A stretch of DNA of 16,561 bases from JANYIP01 sp031394045. Lineage in GTDB: Bacteria; Actinomycetota; Actinomycetes; Prado026. Location of the stretch: contig JANMWN010000044.1 of assembly GCA_031394045.1 (NCBI GenBank), positions 1-16,561 of the forward strand. Reading direction: 5' to 3'. Positions 1 through 7,358 of this stretch are shown piece by piece. The position numbers were made by a program, and so were the translations under genes. Under the pieces are notes generated by a model. The model ran no database searches, was not told where the DNA came from, and worked only from the letters and a program-made list of their open reading frames with translations. Each line of letters starts with the position of its first letter. Within the stretch, counting starts at the first letter, position 1.

Positions 1-1
1 C

Positions 2-244
2 ACGGCCGGGCCCAAGGAGGCGCGGGCCTGGACCATCCACAAGGGCGACACCGCGCCGATCGCGGCCGGGGTGATCCACACCGACTTCCAGCGCGGCTTC
101 ATCAAGGCCGAGGTCGTGTCCTTCGCGGACCTCGTCGCCGCGGGCTCGATGGCCGAGGCCAAGGCCCGGGGCAAGGTACGCATCGAGGGCAAGGACTACG
201 TCATGGCCGACGGCGACGTCGTCGAGTTCCGCTTCAACGTCTGA
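2..244 (+). CDS. ychF: Ribosome-associated ATPase YchF, C-terminal end (partial)
   Basis: This is the last 80 codons of YchF/OLA1, an Obg-family P-loop ATPase that binds ribosomes and has been linked to translation control and the oxidative stress response. The 5' part, with the nucleotide-binding domain, lies outside the window. The visible part is the C-terminal TGS domain: TAGPKEARAWTIHKG at the window edge, then GVIHTDFQRGFIKAEV, the EGKDYVMADGDVVEFRFNV-type ending, and a TGA stop. The pattern TAGPKE-RAWTI-KG--AP-AAGVIHTDF--GFI-AEV and the terminal FRFNV agree with the bacterial family as I remember it. It converges with the minus-strand oxidoreductase gene, 131 bases apart. Nothing suggests damage. 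The reading frame starts at base 2 of the window. Confidence 0.94.
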   Translation, partial: TAGPKEARAWTIHKGDTAPIAAGVIHTDFQRGFIKAEVVSFADLVAAGSMAEAKARGKVRIEGKDYVMADGDVVEFRFNV

Positions 245-346
245 CCGTCAACCCGGCAAGCCGCTGACCTGCGGGTCTACGGACCGCGGAGCAGGACGGG
301 TTGTGCGTGTCACTCACCGGGGGGCATCGAGCCAGATGCCCTAGTA

Positions 347-365
347 CGGGCACTGTTCCTGCCCG
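347..365 (-). terminator. Possible hairpin terminator after the SDR gene
   Basis: A perfect 6-base stem (CGGGCA / TGCCCG) with a 7-base loop begins 10 bases past the stop of the minus-strand oxidoreductase gene, in the spacer between it and convergent ychF. There is no U-tract, so this is only a weak candidate for a bidirectional terminator. Confidence 0.25.
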
Positions 366-375
366 ACGTGGGGGA

Positions 376-1320
376 TCAGGCGGCCCTTCGGGCGGACGAC
401 GCGAAGCCGCTGAGGAGCGCTCGGAGCACGTCGTCGGCCGGTGTCGGGACGAGACCCAGCTCCTGCTGCGCGGCCGAGGAGTCCATGACGAATGGCTGCT
501 CGAGCTGGTAGGCCACCTCGGGCAGCTCGCGCATCGTCGGGTTCACCAGACCGAGCGCCTTGAGGAGGAGGCCGGGGACCGTGCTCACCTTCGGCATCGG
601 TACACCGACCATCTCGGCCAGGCGAGCGATGGCCTCCCGCTGCGTGCACTCCAAGGCGCTTGGCACGTGCCAGGCCCGGCCCCACGCGCGCTCGTCAGCG
701 CCGAGCGCGACGAGGGTCATGGCCATGTCCTCGGTGTACGTCCAGGTGTGCAGGCTGTCGGGGCTGCCTAGCACCTGGACGTTCTTGCCCGCGAGCAGCT
801 TCGGGATCGTGCGCTCGCCGAGGTGCGACTCTGAGCCGGGTCCGACGTAGTCGGCGCCGCGGGCCTCGGTGGCACGGACGCGACCGGCCTGATGCGCGGT
901 GAGGGCGTCCTCCCACATCCGGATGCGCACCTTGGCCTTCGCGCCGGCACCGTTGAGCGGCGTCTGCTCGGTCATCGGGGCGTCGACCTTGCCGTACCCG
1001 TAGAGGTTGGCGGTGGTGACGAGCACGGCGCCCGACGATTCGGCGGCGGCGAGCAGCGCGTCTGCGATCGGCGGCCAGTCGGTGGGCCAGCGGTGGTACG
1101 GCGGGTTCACGCAGTTGTAGATCACGTCCGCGCCCGAGGCGAGCCCGACGAGCCGCGCGCTGTCGGAGGCGTCGGCGGCCACCTTCTCGACGCCGGGGAG
1201 GTCCGGTCCTGAGCCCGAGCGGGTGACCACGCGGGCCCGGTCGCCGGCGGCGACGACACGGCGCACGACCGCCGATCCGATGGGTCCCGCTCCAACGACG
1301 AGGTGGGTGCGCTGGCTCAT
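376..1320 (-). CDS. NAD(P)-dependent epimerase/dehydratase-family (extended SDR) oxidoreductase
   Basis: A 314-residue extended short-chain dehydrogenase/reductase, probably cytosolic and using NAD(P)H; the substrate is unknown. The N-terminal Rossmann motif GAGPIG is at residues 10-15. The catalytic pair fits YGYGK (Tyr107, Lys111), placed after the strand VLVTTANL as in the family. A later HTWTYTEDMA block followed by AWHVPS resembles NAD-dependent epimerase/NmrA-like proteins. I chose the ATG at 1320 because GGAG lies 6 bases upstream (1330-1327) and the Rossmann fold starts at once. The longer frame from 1404 would run through the promoter and operator repeats. It is divergent from a TetR gene and has a good -35/-10 promoter crossed by repeated half-sites, so the TetR protein probably represses it. 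The exact reaction cannot be read from the sequence. Confidence 0.9.
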   Translation of the reverse strand: MSQRTHLVVGAGPIGSAVVRRVVAAGDRARVVTRSGSGPDLPGVEKVAADASDSARLVGLASGADVIYNCVNPPYHRWPTDWPPIADALLAAAESSGAVLVTTANLYGYGKVDAPMTEQTPLNGAGAKAKVRIRMWEDALTAHQAGRVRATEARGADYVGPGSESHLGERTIPKLLAGKNVQVLGSPDSLHTWTYTEDMAMTLVALGADERAWGRAWHVPSALECTQREAIARLAEMVGVPMPKVSTVPGLLLKALGLVNPTMRELPEVAYQLEQPFVMDSSAAQQELGLVPTPADDVLRALLSGFASSARRAA

Positions 1321-1350
1321 GTCGTTCTCCGTCCGTTCGTCCCGGGAGTA

Positions 1351-1433
1351 TCCGAGAGCACTGCTCACAGTATGGAGCGGTGTACGCAATCGTGTCAAGA
1401 GCACCGCTCACAAACAGGGGCACCGCTCTCGGA
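1351..1433. promoter_or_regulatory. Operator-like array in the SDR/TetR divergent region
   Basis: Four copies of a GCACCGCTC-like core occur in 83 bases: GCACTGCTC (1358-1366), inverted GAGCGGTGT (1375-1383), GCACCGCTC (1401-1409) and GCACCGCTC (1420-1428). The first also forms the perfect palindrome GAGCACTGCTC (1356-1366). The outermost sequences TCCGAGAGC (1351-1359) and GCTCTCGGA (1425-1433) are exact inverted repeats, so the copies nest as an outer and an inner inverted pair around the SDR promoter. The adjacent TetR protein is the obvious candidate ligand; that assignment is inference. Confidence 0.55.
1369..1398 (-). promoter_or_regulatory. Sigma-70-like promoter for the SDR gene
   Basis: Read on the minus strand, a perfect -35 box TTGACA (1398-1393) is followed by an 18-base spacer and a -10 box CATACT (1374-1369; 4 of 6 matches to TATAAT). 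Transcription should start near 1362, leaving a leader of roughly 40 bases before the ATG at 1320. Operator-like half-sites lie just upstream of the -35, inside the spacer and just downstream of the -10. This arrangement would block RNA polymerase if a repressor bound. Confidence 0.65.
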
Positions 1434-1450
1434 TCTGGCATGATGTCTGC

Positions 1451-2152
1451 GTGACCCAGACCCCCGCCGCCCCGCGCACCGCCCGCGAGCGGGCTCGCGC
1501 CGAGCTCACCCGTGAGATCGTCGCCAGCGCCCGCCGGCACCTCGAGGCCGAGGGTGCAGCGGGACTGTCGCTACGCGCCGTCGCGCGCGACCTCGGCCTG
1601 GTGAGCAGCGCTGTCTACCGCTACTTCCCCAGCCGCGACGAACTGCTCACCCGGCTGATAATCGAGGCCTACGACGGTCTCGGGGACGCCGTGGACGCCG
1701 CCGAGGGCGTCGTCGCCCGCCAAGATCTGCTCGGACGCTGGATGGCGGTCGCGAACGGCGCACGCGACTGGGCGCTCGAGCACCCGCAGGAGTGGGCGCT
1801 GATCTACGGAAGCCCGGTCCCCGGGTACGCCGCTCCCCAGGCGACGATCGCACCGGGGACGCGTGTGGCGGTCACCCTGATCACGATCCTGGCCGACGGC
1901 GTGGCCGAGGGCATCGAGCCGGTGACGGTGCCGGTGCCGTCGGCCGTGACGGCGGGGATGATGCGGCTGCGTGAGCTCGTGCCAGCGATCGTCACCGACT
2001 CGCATCTCATCGCCGGGTTGATGGCGCGGACGCAACTGCTGGGCCACATCAGCCTCGAGCTCGACGGCCAGTACAACAACTCGATCGACGACCTCGACTC
2101 CTTCTTCGACCACGTCATGCGCCGCACCGCCGACACCCTCGGCCTGGGGTGA
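1451..2152 (+). CDS. TetR/AcrR-family transcriptional regulator with WHG-type C-terminal domain
   Basis: A 233-residue DNA-binding repressor, probably dimeric. The N-terminal HTH spans about residues 38-60 (LSLRAVARDLGLVSSAVYRY followed by FPSRDELL), a textbook TetR helix-turn-helix. The C-terminal ligand domain contains W---ANGARDWALEHPQEWALIYGSPVPGYAAP at about residues 97-129, which matches the WHG/TetR_C_33 type as I know it. The start is the GTG at 1451: the frame is open further upstream, but that stretch is operator DNA and contains no TetR-like residues. There is no convincing Shine-Dalgarno, and CATGAT at 1439-1444 could be a -10 giving a leaderless or nearly leaderless message. The gene is divergent from the SDR gene and probably represses that gene and itself in response to a small molecule. 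Confidence 0.9.
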   Translation: MTQTPAAPRTARERARAELTREIVASARRHLEAEGAAGLSLRAVARDLGLVSSAVYRYFPSRDELLTRLIIEAYDGLGDAVDAAEGVVARQDLLGRWMAVANGARDWALEHPQEWALIYGSPVPGYAAPQATIAPGTRVAVTLITILADGVAEGIEPVTVPVPSAVTAGMMRLRELVPAIVTDSHLIAGLMARTQLLGHISLELDGQYNNSIDDLDSFFDHVMRRTADTLGLG

Positions 2153-2296
2153 GCGACCCGAGTGCCCGCAAGCCCCGAACCGGTTGGTGGCTGCCGTCCT
2201 CTCCGTGCCCCTGATCAGCAGCTCGGCTCGGTCTGCATGACGCTCGGTCCAAGATTGCTTGGAGCGGGCCATCCCGGCGCGAGCCCATACGGCACG

Positions 2297-2860
2297 ATGG
2301 TCGTCGTGAGCGACGATCATCTCCCAACGCCGCCAGGATCGACCGTCGCACCCGTCCTGGCTCTGCTTGACCTTGCCGCGGAGCTTGATGTGATCCTGTG
2401 GCTCGACGGTGGCTGGGGCGTCGATGCGTTGCTGGGCCGGCAGACGCGATCGCACGATGACATCGACATCGTGGTCGAAGAGCGCAGCGTCGCCCAGCTT
2501 GCCGGGCGGCTGACGGACGCGGGCTACGCCGAAGTTCGCCCGAACGAGGCACGGGCATGGAACTTCGTCCTGGGGCACCCGTCTGGGCAGCTCATCGACG
2601 TCCACGTGATCGTGCTCGATCGGGATGGCAATGGCGTCTACGGGCCGGCGGAGAACGGCGACCAGTACTCTGCCGCCGCGCTGGCTGGTACCGGAGTCGT
2701 CGCTGGGCGACCGGTCCGTTGCATGAGTCCGGAGTCGATGGTGGCCTTCCACACGGGGTATCCGGTCGATGACAAGGACTGGGCCGACGTGTCCAAGCTG
2801 TGCGAGGAGTTTGGGCTGGTCGTCCCGGGCGACTTCGACCGATGGACCGCGGACCAGTGA
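2297..2860 (+). CDS. ANT(2'')/Lnu-like antibiotic nucleotidyltransferase-family protein
   Basis: A 187-residue minimal nucleotidyltransferase of the aminoglycoside-2''-adenylyltransferase type. Such enzymes transfer AMP to a hydroxyl of aminoglycosides or lincosamides. LWLDGGWGVDALLGR at residues 34-48 followed by HDDIDIV at 53-59 supplies the GG...D and DxD metal/nucleotide motif; Asp101 (LIDVHV) may be the third acid. GVVAGRPVRC at about 133-142 resembles GVIAGRPVRC of ANT(2'')-Ia, and the length is close to that enzyme's 177. The start is the ATG at 2297; GTG at 2306 is possible, and no Shine-Dalgarno is seen for either. It overlaps the following GNAT gene at GTGA, so the two are probably co-translated. 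Local GC looks lower than in the neighbours. Whether it confers resistance, and to what drug, cannot be read from the sequence. Confidence 0.85.
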   Translation: MVVVSDDHLPTPPGSTVAPVLALLDLAAELDVILWLDGGWGVDALLGRQTRSHDDIDIVVEERSVAQLAGRLTDAGYAEVRPNEARAWNFVLGHPSGQLIDVHVIVLDRDGNGVYGPAENGDQYSAAALAGTGVVAGRPVRCMSPESMVAFHTGYPVDDKDWADVSKLCEEFGLVVPGDFDRWTADQ

Positions 2861-3441
2861 GCGAAGTGCTTGTCATTCGCGAGGGACACATCGGCGACGT
2901 CGAGGCGATGGGCTGGGCAAGCTCGCAGGAGCAGCGCGACGTCTGGCGTCAGCACCTCGACCGGTCCCTGGACGGCCAGGTCTGTTTCATCGTCGCCGAG
3001 CTGGACGGTCGGGTCGTGGGCAAGGCGGTCCTCGACTGGGTACGCAACGTGGACGGCCCGCCCTGGTTGTGGCTGTTCTCCGTCGCCCCCGAGTTCCGCA
3101 GCCGAGGTATCGGCACGAGCATGCTCAGGTTTGCTGAGGCACGGGCCCAAGACCGCGGCCATACCGCGATCGAGATGTGCGTGGACGACGACAACCCGCG
3201 AGCCCGCGACCTCTACCTGCGGAACGGGTACGCCACGGTCGGCCCGTACCTGGATGAGTACGACAAGGCTCTGGCGGACGGGACCACGGTCCGCGTCAAG
3301 AACCCCGGAGTCCGGCTGCGCAAGGAACTTGACCTGGCTCCCCCACCCGCGCCTCAGCCGGCCCCTCAGCGTCAAGCGGGTCCGACCAGTGGTGCGTCGC
3401 CCGCTTCGACGGGCATCGGTCAGGCGCGGGTGGGGCTTTGA
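2857..3441 (+). CDS. GNAT-family N-acetyltransferase
   Basis: A 194-residue acetyl-CoA-dependent acyltransferase. The core reads VLVIREGHIGDVEAM (residues 4-18), FIVAELDGRVVGKAVLD (44-60), LFSVAPEFRSRGIGTSML (73-90, the R/Q-x-x-G-x-G/A acetyl-CoA loop) and NPRARDLYLRNGYATVG (113-129). That is motifs A and B in the order expected for GNAT enzymes. The GTG at 2857 overlaps the upstream stop codon (GTGA), which favours translational coupling; the in-frame ATG at 2842 would add five residues. The domain seems complete near residue 160. A low-complexity Pro/Ala/Gln-rich tail of about 34 residues follows, perhaps because an older stop codon was lost. Pairing with an ANT-like enzyme suggests drug or metabolite modification, but the substrate is unknown. 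Confidence 0.86.
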   Translation: MSEVLVIREGHIGDVEAMGWASSQEQRDVWRQHLDRSLDGQVCFIVAELDGRVVGKAVLDWVRNVDGPPWLWLFSVAPEFRSRGIGTSMLRFAEARAQDRGHTAIEMCVDDDNPRARDLYLRNGYATVGPYLDEYDKALADGTTVRVKNPGVRLRKELDLAPPPAPQPAPQRQAGPTSGASPASTGIGQARVGL

Positions 3442-3450
3442 TCAGCTCGA

Positions 3451-3562
3451 TGACTCAATTGGCACCCAATGGACCCGTACGACCACCGATTTCGGTCGGC
3501 ATAGTGGGGCATAAGGGATGATCTGCGTGCCGTCGGGGGTCGTTAGGGTGCCATTAGAGTCA
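3451..3562. repeat. Imperfect inverted repeat, possible MITE-like insert between convergent genes
   Basis: TGACTCAATTGGCACCC (3451-3467) is the imperfect inverse of GGGTGCCATTAGAGTCA (3546-3562), 15 of 17 bases matching; weaker complementarity extends the arms to about 26 bases. The interior is about 80 bases, clearly less GC-rich than the surroundings, with no credible gene. The 8-mer TCAGCTCG occurs just outside both ends (3442-3449 and 3567-3574), as a target duplication would. It lies between the GNAT stop and the stop of the convergent VTT gene, so a large terminator hairpin is an alternative. Confidence 0.45.
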
Positions 3563-3566
3563 GCGG

Positions 3567-4163
3567 TCAGCTCGGGCTCGCCCCAGATCGTCGGGCGCTC
3601 CGACGGGCAGCAACGCCAGCCCAGTCGATCCGCCCGAGAAGCACCAGGCCGATAAGCATCAGCACCTCCAGGCCGATCGCCCACGGCGACGCCAGCGAGT
3701 CGCGGAGCAGCTGACCGACGCTAGTGTTCTTGGCCACGCTCGCGCCTCCGACGTACAGGGAGTAGCTCACGAGCCGCCCCGCGAAGAAGGCGAGCGTCAG
3801 CGGCAGCAGCCGGACCGCCATCAGCCCGGCCGCCTCGAACAGCTGGGCCGACGGCACGGGCGAGAGGGCGAACAGCCCGATCCCGACGAGCGAGCCCTTG
3901 GGGCTCGACAGCACCAGCTCGCCCGCCGCCTCGGTGTTGGCGACGTACCGCTTCGGCAGCCACCGGCGCAGGTGCCGGAACGCGAGCGCGAGGATGAACC
4001 GGCCGGTGGCGGCAGCAACCGCCCCGACCAGGACCAGGGGCACCGTCGCCAGGCCGGAGCTCAGCCGCACGATCACCAGGACCGCCCACGTCGGTGGCGC
4101 CAGTGCCGGCAGGAGGTTGAGCCCGAGCACGAGCAGCCCGACCAGCAGGTAGTCCCTCAGCAT
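3567..4163 (-). CDS. VTT/DedA-like integral membrane protein
   Basis: A 198-residue polytopic membrane protein. Hydrophobic segments are at about residues 5-21, 26-34, 38-58, 92-112, 117-138 and 160-178. Between them lies a basic loop AFRHLRRWLPKRYV (61-74). GLFALSPVPSAQLFEAAGL (96-114) has the G/P-rich signature around the re-entrant loop of SNARE-associated/VTT (DedA, TMEM41-like) proteins, which are thought to move or scramble lipids or act as proton-coupled transporters. I chose the ATG at 4163 because the hydrophobic region begins at once; an in-frame ATG at 4214 would add 17 polar residues. The C-terminus is basic (AARRSARRSGASPS). It is divergent from the broken hydrolase gene. The family call rests on topology and one motif, so it is moderately sure. 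Confidence 0.7.
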   Translation of the reverse strand: MLRDYLLVGLLVLGLNLLPALAPPTWAVLVIVRLSSGLATVPLVLVGAVAAATGRFILALAFRHLRRWLPKRYVANTEAAGELVLSSPKGSLVGIGLFALSPVPSAQLFEAAGLMAVRLLPLTLAFFAGRLVSYSLYVGGASVAKNTSVGQLLRDSLASPWAIGLEVLMLIGLVLLGRIDWAGVAARRSARRSGASPS

Positions 4164-4222
4164 GATGGGGCCCACCCTCGCACGGTCGCGCTGGCCGAAC
4201 AGTCCGTCCGGCATCGGCTGGA

Positions 4223-4242
4223 CGTCCGGACTTGGCCGGACG
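4223..4242. promoter_or_regulatory. Palindrome in the VTT/hydrolase divergent region
   Basis: CGTCCGG (4223-4229) and CCGGACG (4236-4242) form a perfect 7-base inverted repeat around ACTTGG. A further GTCCGG-type half lies at 4205-4210. Its place between divergent genes makes an operator possible, but no partner regulator is adjacent. Confidence 0.25.
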
Positions 4243-4305
4243 CAGATCGCGCCGAACCTCCACCCAGGTAGCGTGACCGCCGACTGGGCATAGGAGCCAA
4301 CACTC

Positions 4306-6169
4306 GTGAATCAAGATCCGCTCCAGGCGGACCGGCTGCGTGGGGGCGAGCCGGGTCTTCGGCTGTCCTGGCTCGTCGCGCCGCTCGTGGCCGGCGCCGC
4401 GGGCACCGCCGCCCCAGGAGCAGCCGGCCCGGCGACCTCAGCACCAGAGCTGACCGTTGGAGCCGCCTCGCTGCACCGGTGCTCCGTCGCCTCTGGAACG
4501 TGGTGCGGCAGCGTCCAGGTTCCGCTCGACTACGCCGACCCCGGCTCGGGCACGATCAAGGTGGGCTTCGCCTGGACCCCCGCGCGCGGCGGGTCGACCG
4601 GGACGATCCTGGCGATGGAGGGCGGCCCCGGCTACCCCTCGTCCGGCTCGGCCGCCGACTTCGCGACCCTGTTCGACCCGCTGCTCGCGCAGCGCGACCT
4701 GCTCGTCGTCGACGCGCGCGGGACCGGCCGCTCCACCCCGGTCGCCTGCAAGGCCGAGGCCCTGCAGGCGTACGCGGGCAGCACCGCCACCGACGCGTAC
4801 CGCCGGGTGGCGGGTGCCTGTGGCCAGCAGCTCGACCACACGTACCGGCGCGCGGACGGCAGCTTCGTCCACGCCAGCGACCTGTTCGGCACGGCCAACG
4901 TCACGCGCGACGTTGCCGGGGTGATCCGCACCCTGCGCCTGCGCAAGGTGGACCTCTACGGCGACTCGTACGGCACCTACTTCGGCCAGACCTTCGCCTC
5001 AAGGTACCCGCAGCTGCTGCGCTCGGTCACCCTCGCCGTCGCGTACGAGGTCGTCGGGCTCGACCCCTGGTACCGGACATCCGTGACAGCGGGTGTGGCA
5101 GAAGGTCGACGTGCGAGGCCTGGTGGACATGGTCAACGACGCCGGCTATCACTACGGCGTCTATCGCAACCTCGACGCCGCGGCGCGGGCCCTCCTCGAC
5201 CACAACGACTCGGCCCCGCTGCTGCGACAGCTCGCCCAGGACATCGGGTACGACGACGGCGACATCGTCGGCAACCCTGCGTCCTACTACTCCGACGGCC
5301 TCTACCTCGCCGTCGCGTGCACTGACTACCCGCAGCTGTTCGACATGTCCGCGACGCCGGCGGTCCGCCGCGTACAGCTCCGCGCGGCCGAGAAGGCGTT
5401 GCCCAGCAACACGTTCGCGCCGTTCACAGCCGCGGAGTGGGTGCAGATGAACACCTACACCGAGGCGTACACCGGCTGTCTCGACTGGCCGGCCCCGGTC
5501 CACCACGACCCGCCCGTCGTCAAGGCGCTGCCCCTGCTCGACGCCCCCGTCCCCGTGCTGGTGCTCAACGGTTCGATCGACTCGCTGACGCCGCCGCTGG
5601 GGGGCGCTCACGTCGCCGAGCAGCTCGGGCCGAGCGCCCGGTTCGTCGAGGTGCCGAACATGGTGCACCTGGTCGGGCTGTACGACCCGTACGGCTGCGG
5701 CTCCTCGATCATTCAGGCCTTCGTCGCCCACCCCGACCGTCTCGCCACGCTCGACACGTCGTGCACGCGTACGGTCCCTGAGGTCCGTGCGATCGGCAGC
5801 TACCCGGTGCGTACGACGGACGTCGTGGGGGCCGCCGAGGCCACGGTGGGCGACGCCGTCCAGCGTTGGTCCTACATCTCCGGCTCGACCGACCGCGGCC
5901 TGCGTGGCGGCTCGTTGCGCGCAGCTCTAGCGGCCAGCGCCGACGGGGTGACCCACGAGACCCTGCTGGCCGACCGGTTCGCCGCCAACGTGGCGGTGTC
6001 CGGGCACGTCACGATCGCGGCGGACGGCCTGGGTGTCAGTGCCTGGGTGACGGCCACCCTCGACGGCGGGCGGTCCGAGCGGCTGCACATCGTCTGGGAC
6101 GGCGGCCGCCCGCACGCCCTCGCGACGGTGACCGGACCCGGCCTGCAGCGGGTCGCCCCGGCGCCCTGA
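4306..6169 (+). pseudogene. Secreted TAP-like alpha/beta hydrolase, frameshifted with probable internal deletion
   Basis: The parts of an exported tripeptidyl-aminopeptidase-like hydrolase lie in two frames. Part one runs from the GTG at 4306 (AGGAG at 4292-4296) to about 5080. It has a hydrophobic Ala-rich export signal (about residues 20-46), the oxyanion motif EGGPGYPS, RGTGRS, and the nucleophile elbow YGDSYGTY (Ser221). It ends just after DPWYR. Part two, one base out of frame, runs from about 5093 to 6169. It starts with QKVDVRGLVDMVNDAGY and has LVLNGSIDSLTPP (catalytic Asp), VPNMVHLV (catalytic His) and a TAP-like C-terminal domain. Family members usually carry roughly 50 more residues between DPWYR and the part-two start, so a deletion of a non-multiple of three is likelier than a single-base error. 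All triad residues survive. The two halves would not make one protein unless a shift occurs. Confidence 0.8.
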
Positions 6170-6182
6170 CCAGACGCATAGG

Positions 6183-6590
6183 TCAGCCCGCGAGCAGGAC
6201 CCCGAGGTACAGCGACGACAGGGCGGTCAGCCCGGTCACCGCTCCCCAGATCGCCAGCCCGCGAGTCGTCGTCGCCCGCGTGTGCAGCCAGGCGCTGATC
6301 CCGGACGCTGCGACCACCGCCATCTTCACGCCCAGGACCGCTTGGTACGTCGAGTCCGGGTGGTCGTCGTGGTTGACCGCGACGACATTCCAGATGCCGG
6401 TCACCAGCAGCAGCCCGAAGGCCGGCCAGGCGATCCGGTTGAAGGCCCGCGCGACCTTCTTGGGCACGTCCGGACCGACCGTGCGCAGGACGGGTACGAG
6501 GGCGGCGAGGGTGAGCTGGCCACCCACCCAGACCGTGGCCCCGAGGATGTGCAGCCAGATGCGGACGCTGTCGACAGCGGTGGCGAGCAT
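6183..6590 (-). CDS. CopD-like (copper resistance D domain) small membrane protein
   Basis: A 135-residue protein with four predicted membrane helices at about residues 8-35, 55-72, 84-103 and 111-133. The N-terminus VRIWLHILGATVWVGGQL carries the HxxxxxxWVGG arrangement (His14, Trp21, Gly23-24) typical of CopD/DUF2269-type proteins, and WNVVAVNHDDHPDS follows helix 2. Related CopD domains take part in copper import or respiratory metal handling, but many actinobacterial relatives are uncharacterised. It starts 12 bases after the aquaporin stop on the same strand, so it is probably the last gene of that transcription unit. No Shine-Dalgarno is evident. Function beyond family membership is not supported. 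Confidence 0.72.
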   Translation of the reverse strand: MLATAVDSVRIWLHILGATVWVGGQLTLAALVPVLRTVGPDVPKKVARAFNRIAWPAFGLLLVTGIWNVVAVNHDDHPDSTYQAVLGVKMAVVAASGISAWLHTRATTTRGLAIWGAVTGLTALSSLYLGVLLAG

Positions 6591-6602
6591 GCGGTGAGTC
6601 TG

Positions 6603-7304
6603 TCAGGTGGCGCGGGCCTCGTCGGGACCGGGGACGGTGGTTGGCTCCGCGCGTACGAACCCGTACGCCAGGGCTGCCAGGACGCCGCCGACGAGCGGGG
6701 CGAGGATGAACAGCCAGAGGTGCTTGAGCGCGTCGCCGCCGGCGAACAGCGCGGGACCGATCGACCGCGCCGGGTTGACCGACGTGCCGGTGAGCGGGAT
6801 GCCGACGAGGTGCACGACGACCAGCGTCGCGCCGATGGCGATTCCGGCGAACGCCGCGTCAGCCGCGCGGTCGGTGACCAGCAGGATGACAAGGACGAAC
6901 AGGAAGGTCAGGAGCACCTCGACGACGAAGGCGCCGCCAGCGTTGATGGCCTTGCCGTAGCCGTTGGTGCCGAGGCCGCCGGTCTGGTCCGTGACCCCGA
7001 ACGACGACACCATCAGCTTGAGCACGGCGCCGCCGACGACCGCTCCGGCCAACTGGGAGATCCAGTACCCGACGGCATCCGCGATCGGCATCTTGCGCGC
7101 GACGACCATGGCGATGGTCACTGCTGGGTTGATGTGGCACCCCGAGATCGGACCGATCGCATAGACCCCTAGGACGAGGACCAGGCCGAACGCCATCGCG
7201 ACGAAGCCGGTTCCGTGCGTCGAGATGCCGACGACGGCCGTACCGACGGCCAGGAAGACGAGGGCGAAGGTCCCGACGAACTCCGCGATGTACTTGCGCT
7301 GCAT
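6603..7304 (-). CDS. aqpZ: Aquaporin Z-type water channel
   Basis: A 233-residue MIP-family channel with six membrane helices and two half-helices bearing NPA motifs: CHINPAVT (Asn59-Pro-Ala61) and SVNPARS (Asn177-Pro-Ala179). The aromatic/arginine filter positions can be mapped on E. coli AqpZ. Phe39 (MAFGLVLVLG), His165, Thr174 and Arg180 keep the His-to-Arg spacing of 15 residues, which is the water-selective set rather than the wider glycerol set. This supports a water channel in the cytoplasmic membrane. Two ATGs occur six bases apart; GGAGG at 7315-7311 sits directly against the first (7310) but six bases from the second (7304), so I chose 7304. It lies 100 bases downstream of the VIT1-like gene and 12 bases before the CopD-like gene, all on the minus strand. 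Confidence 0.93.
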   Translation of the reverse strand: MQRKYIAEFVGTFALVFLAVGTAVVGISTHGTGFVAMAFGLVLVLGVYAIGPISGCHINPAVTIAMVVARKMPIADAVGYWISQLAGAVVGGAVLKLMVSSFGVTDQTGGLGTNGYGKAINAGGAFVVEVLLTFLFVLVILLVTDRAADAAFAGIAIGATLVVVHLVGIPLTGTSVNPARSIGPALFAGGDALKHLWLFILAPLVGGVLAALAYGFVRAEPTTVPGPDEARAT

Positions 7305-7310
7305 GGCCAT

Positions 7311-7315
7311 CCTCC
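7311..7315 (-). promoter_or_regulatory. Ribosome binding site deciding the aqpZ start
   Basis: GGAGG on the minus strand. It touches the first ATG (7310) and is six bases from the second (7304), so initiation at the second codon is favoured. Confidence 0.7.
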
Positions 7316-7358
7316 GCGACTAGGGAAACGCGTCGAGCGTGCCAGTCCCGGAGCGGAG

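Noticed and set aside
3442..3684. 80-codon minus-strand open frame across the inverted-repeat element
   Set aside because: Its first part is a shadow of the VTT gene and the rest crosses the repeat; no recognisable domain. A decayed gene remnant cannot be excluded but is not supported.
5080..5325. Continuation of the first hydrolase frame beyond the frameshift
   Set aside because: After about 5080 the translation becomes Arg/Gly/Pro-rich noise while real hydrolase homology resumes in another frame.
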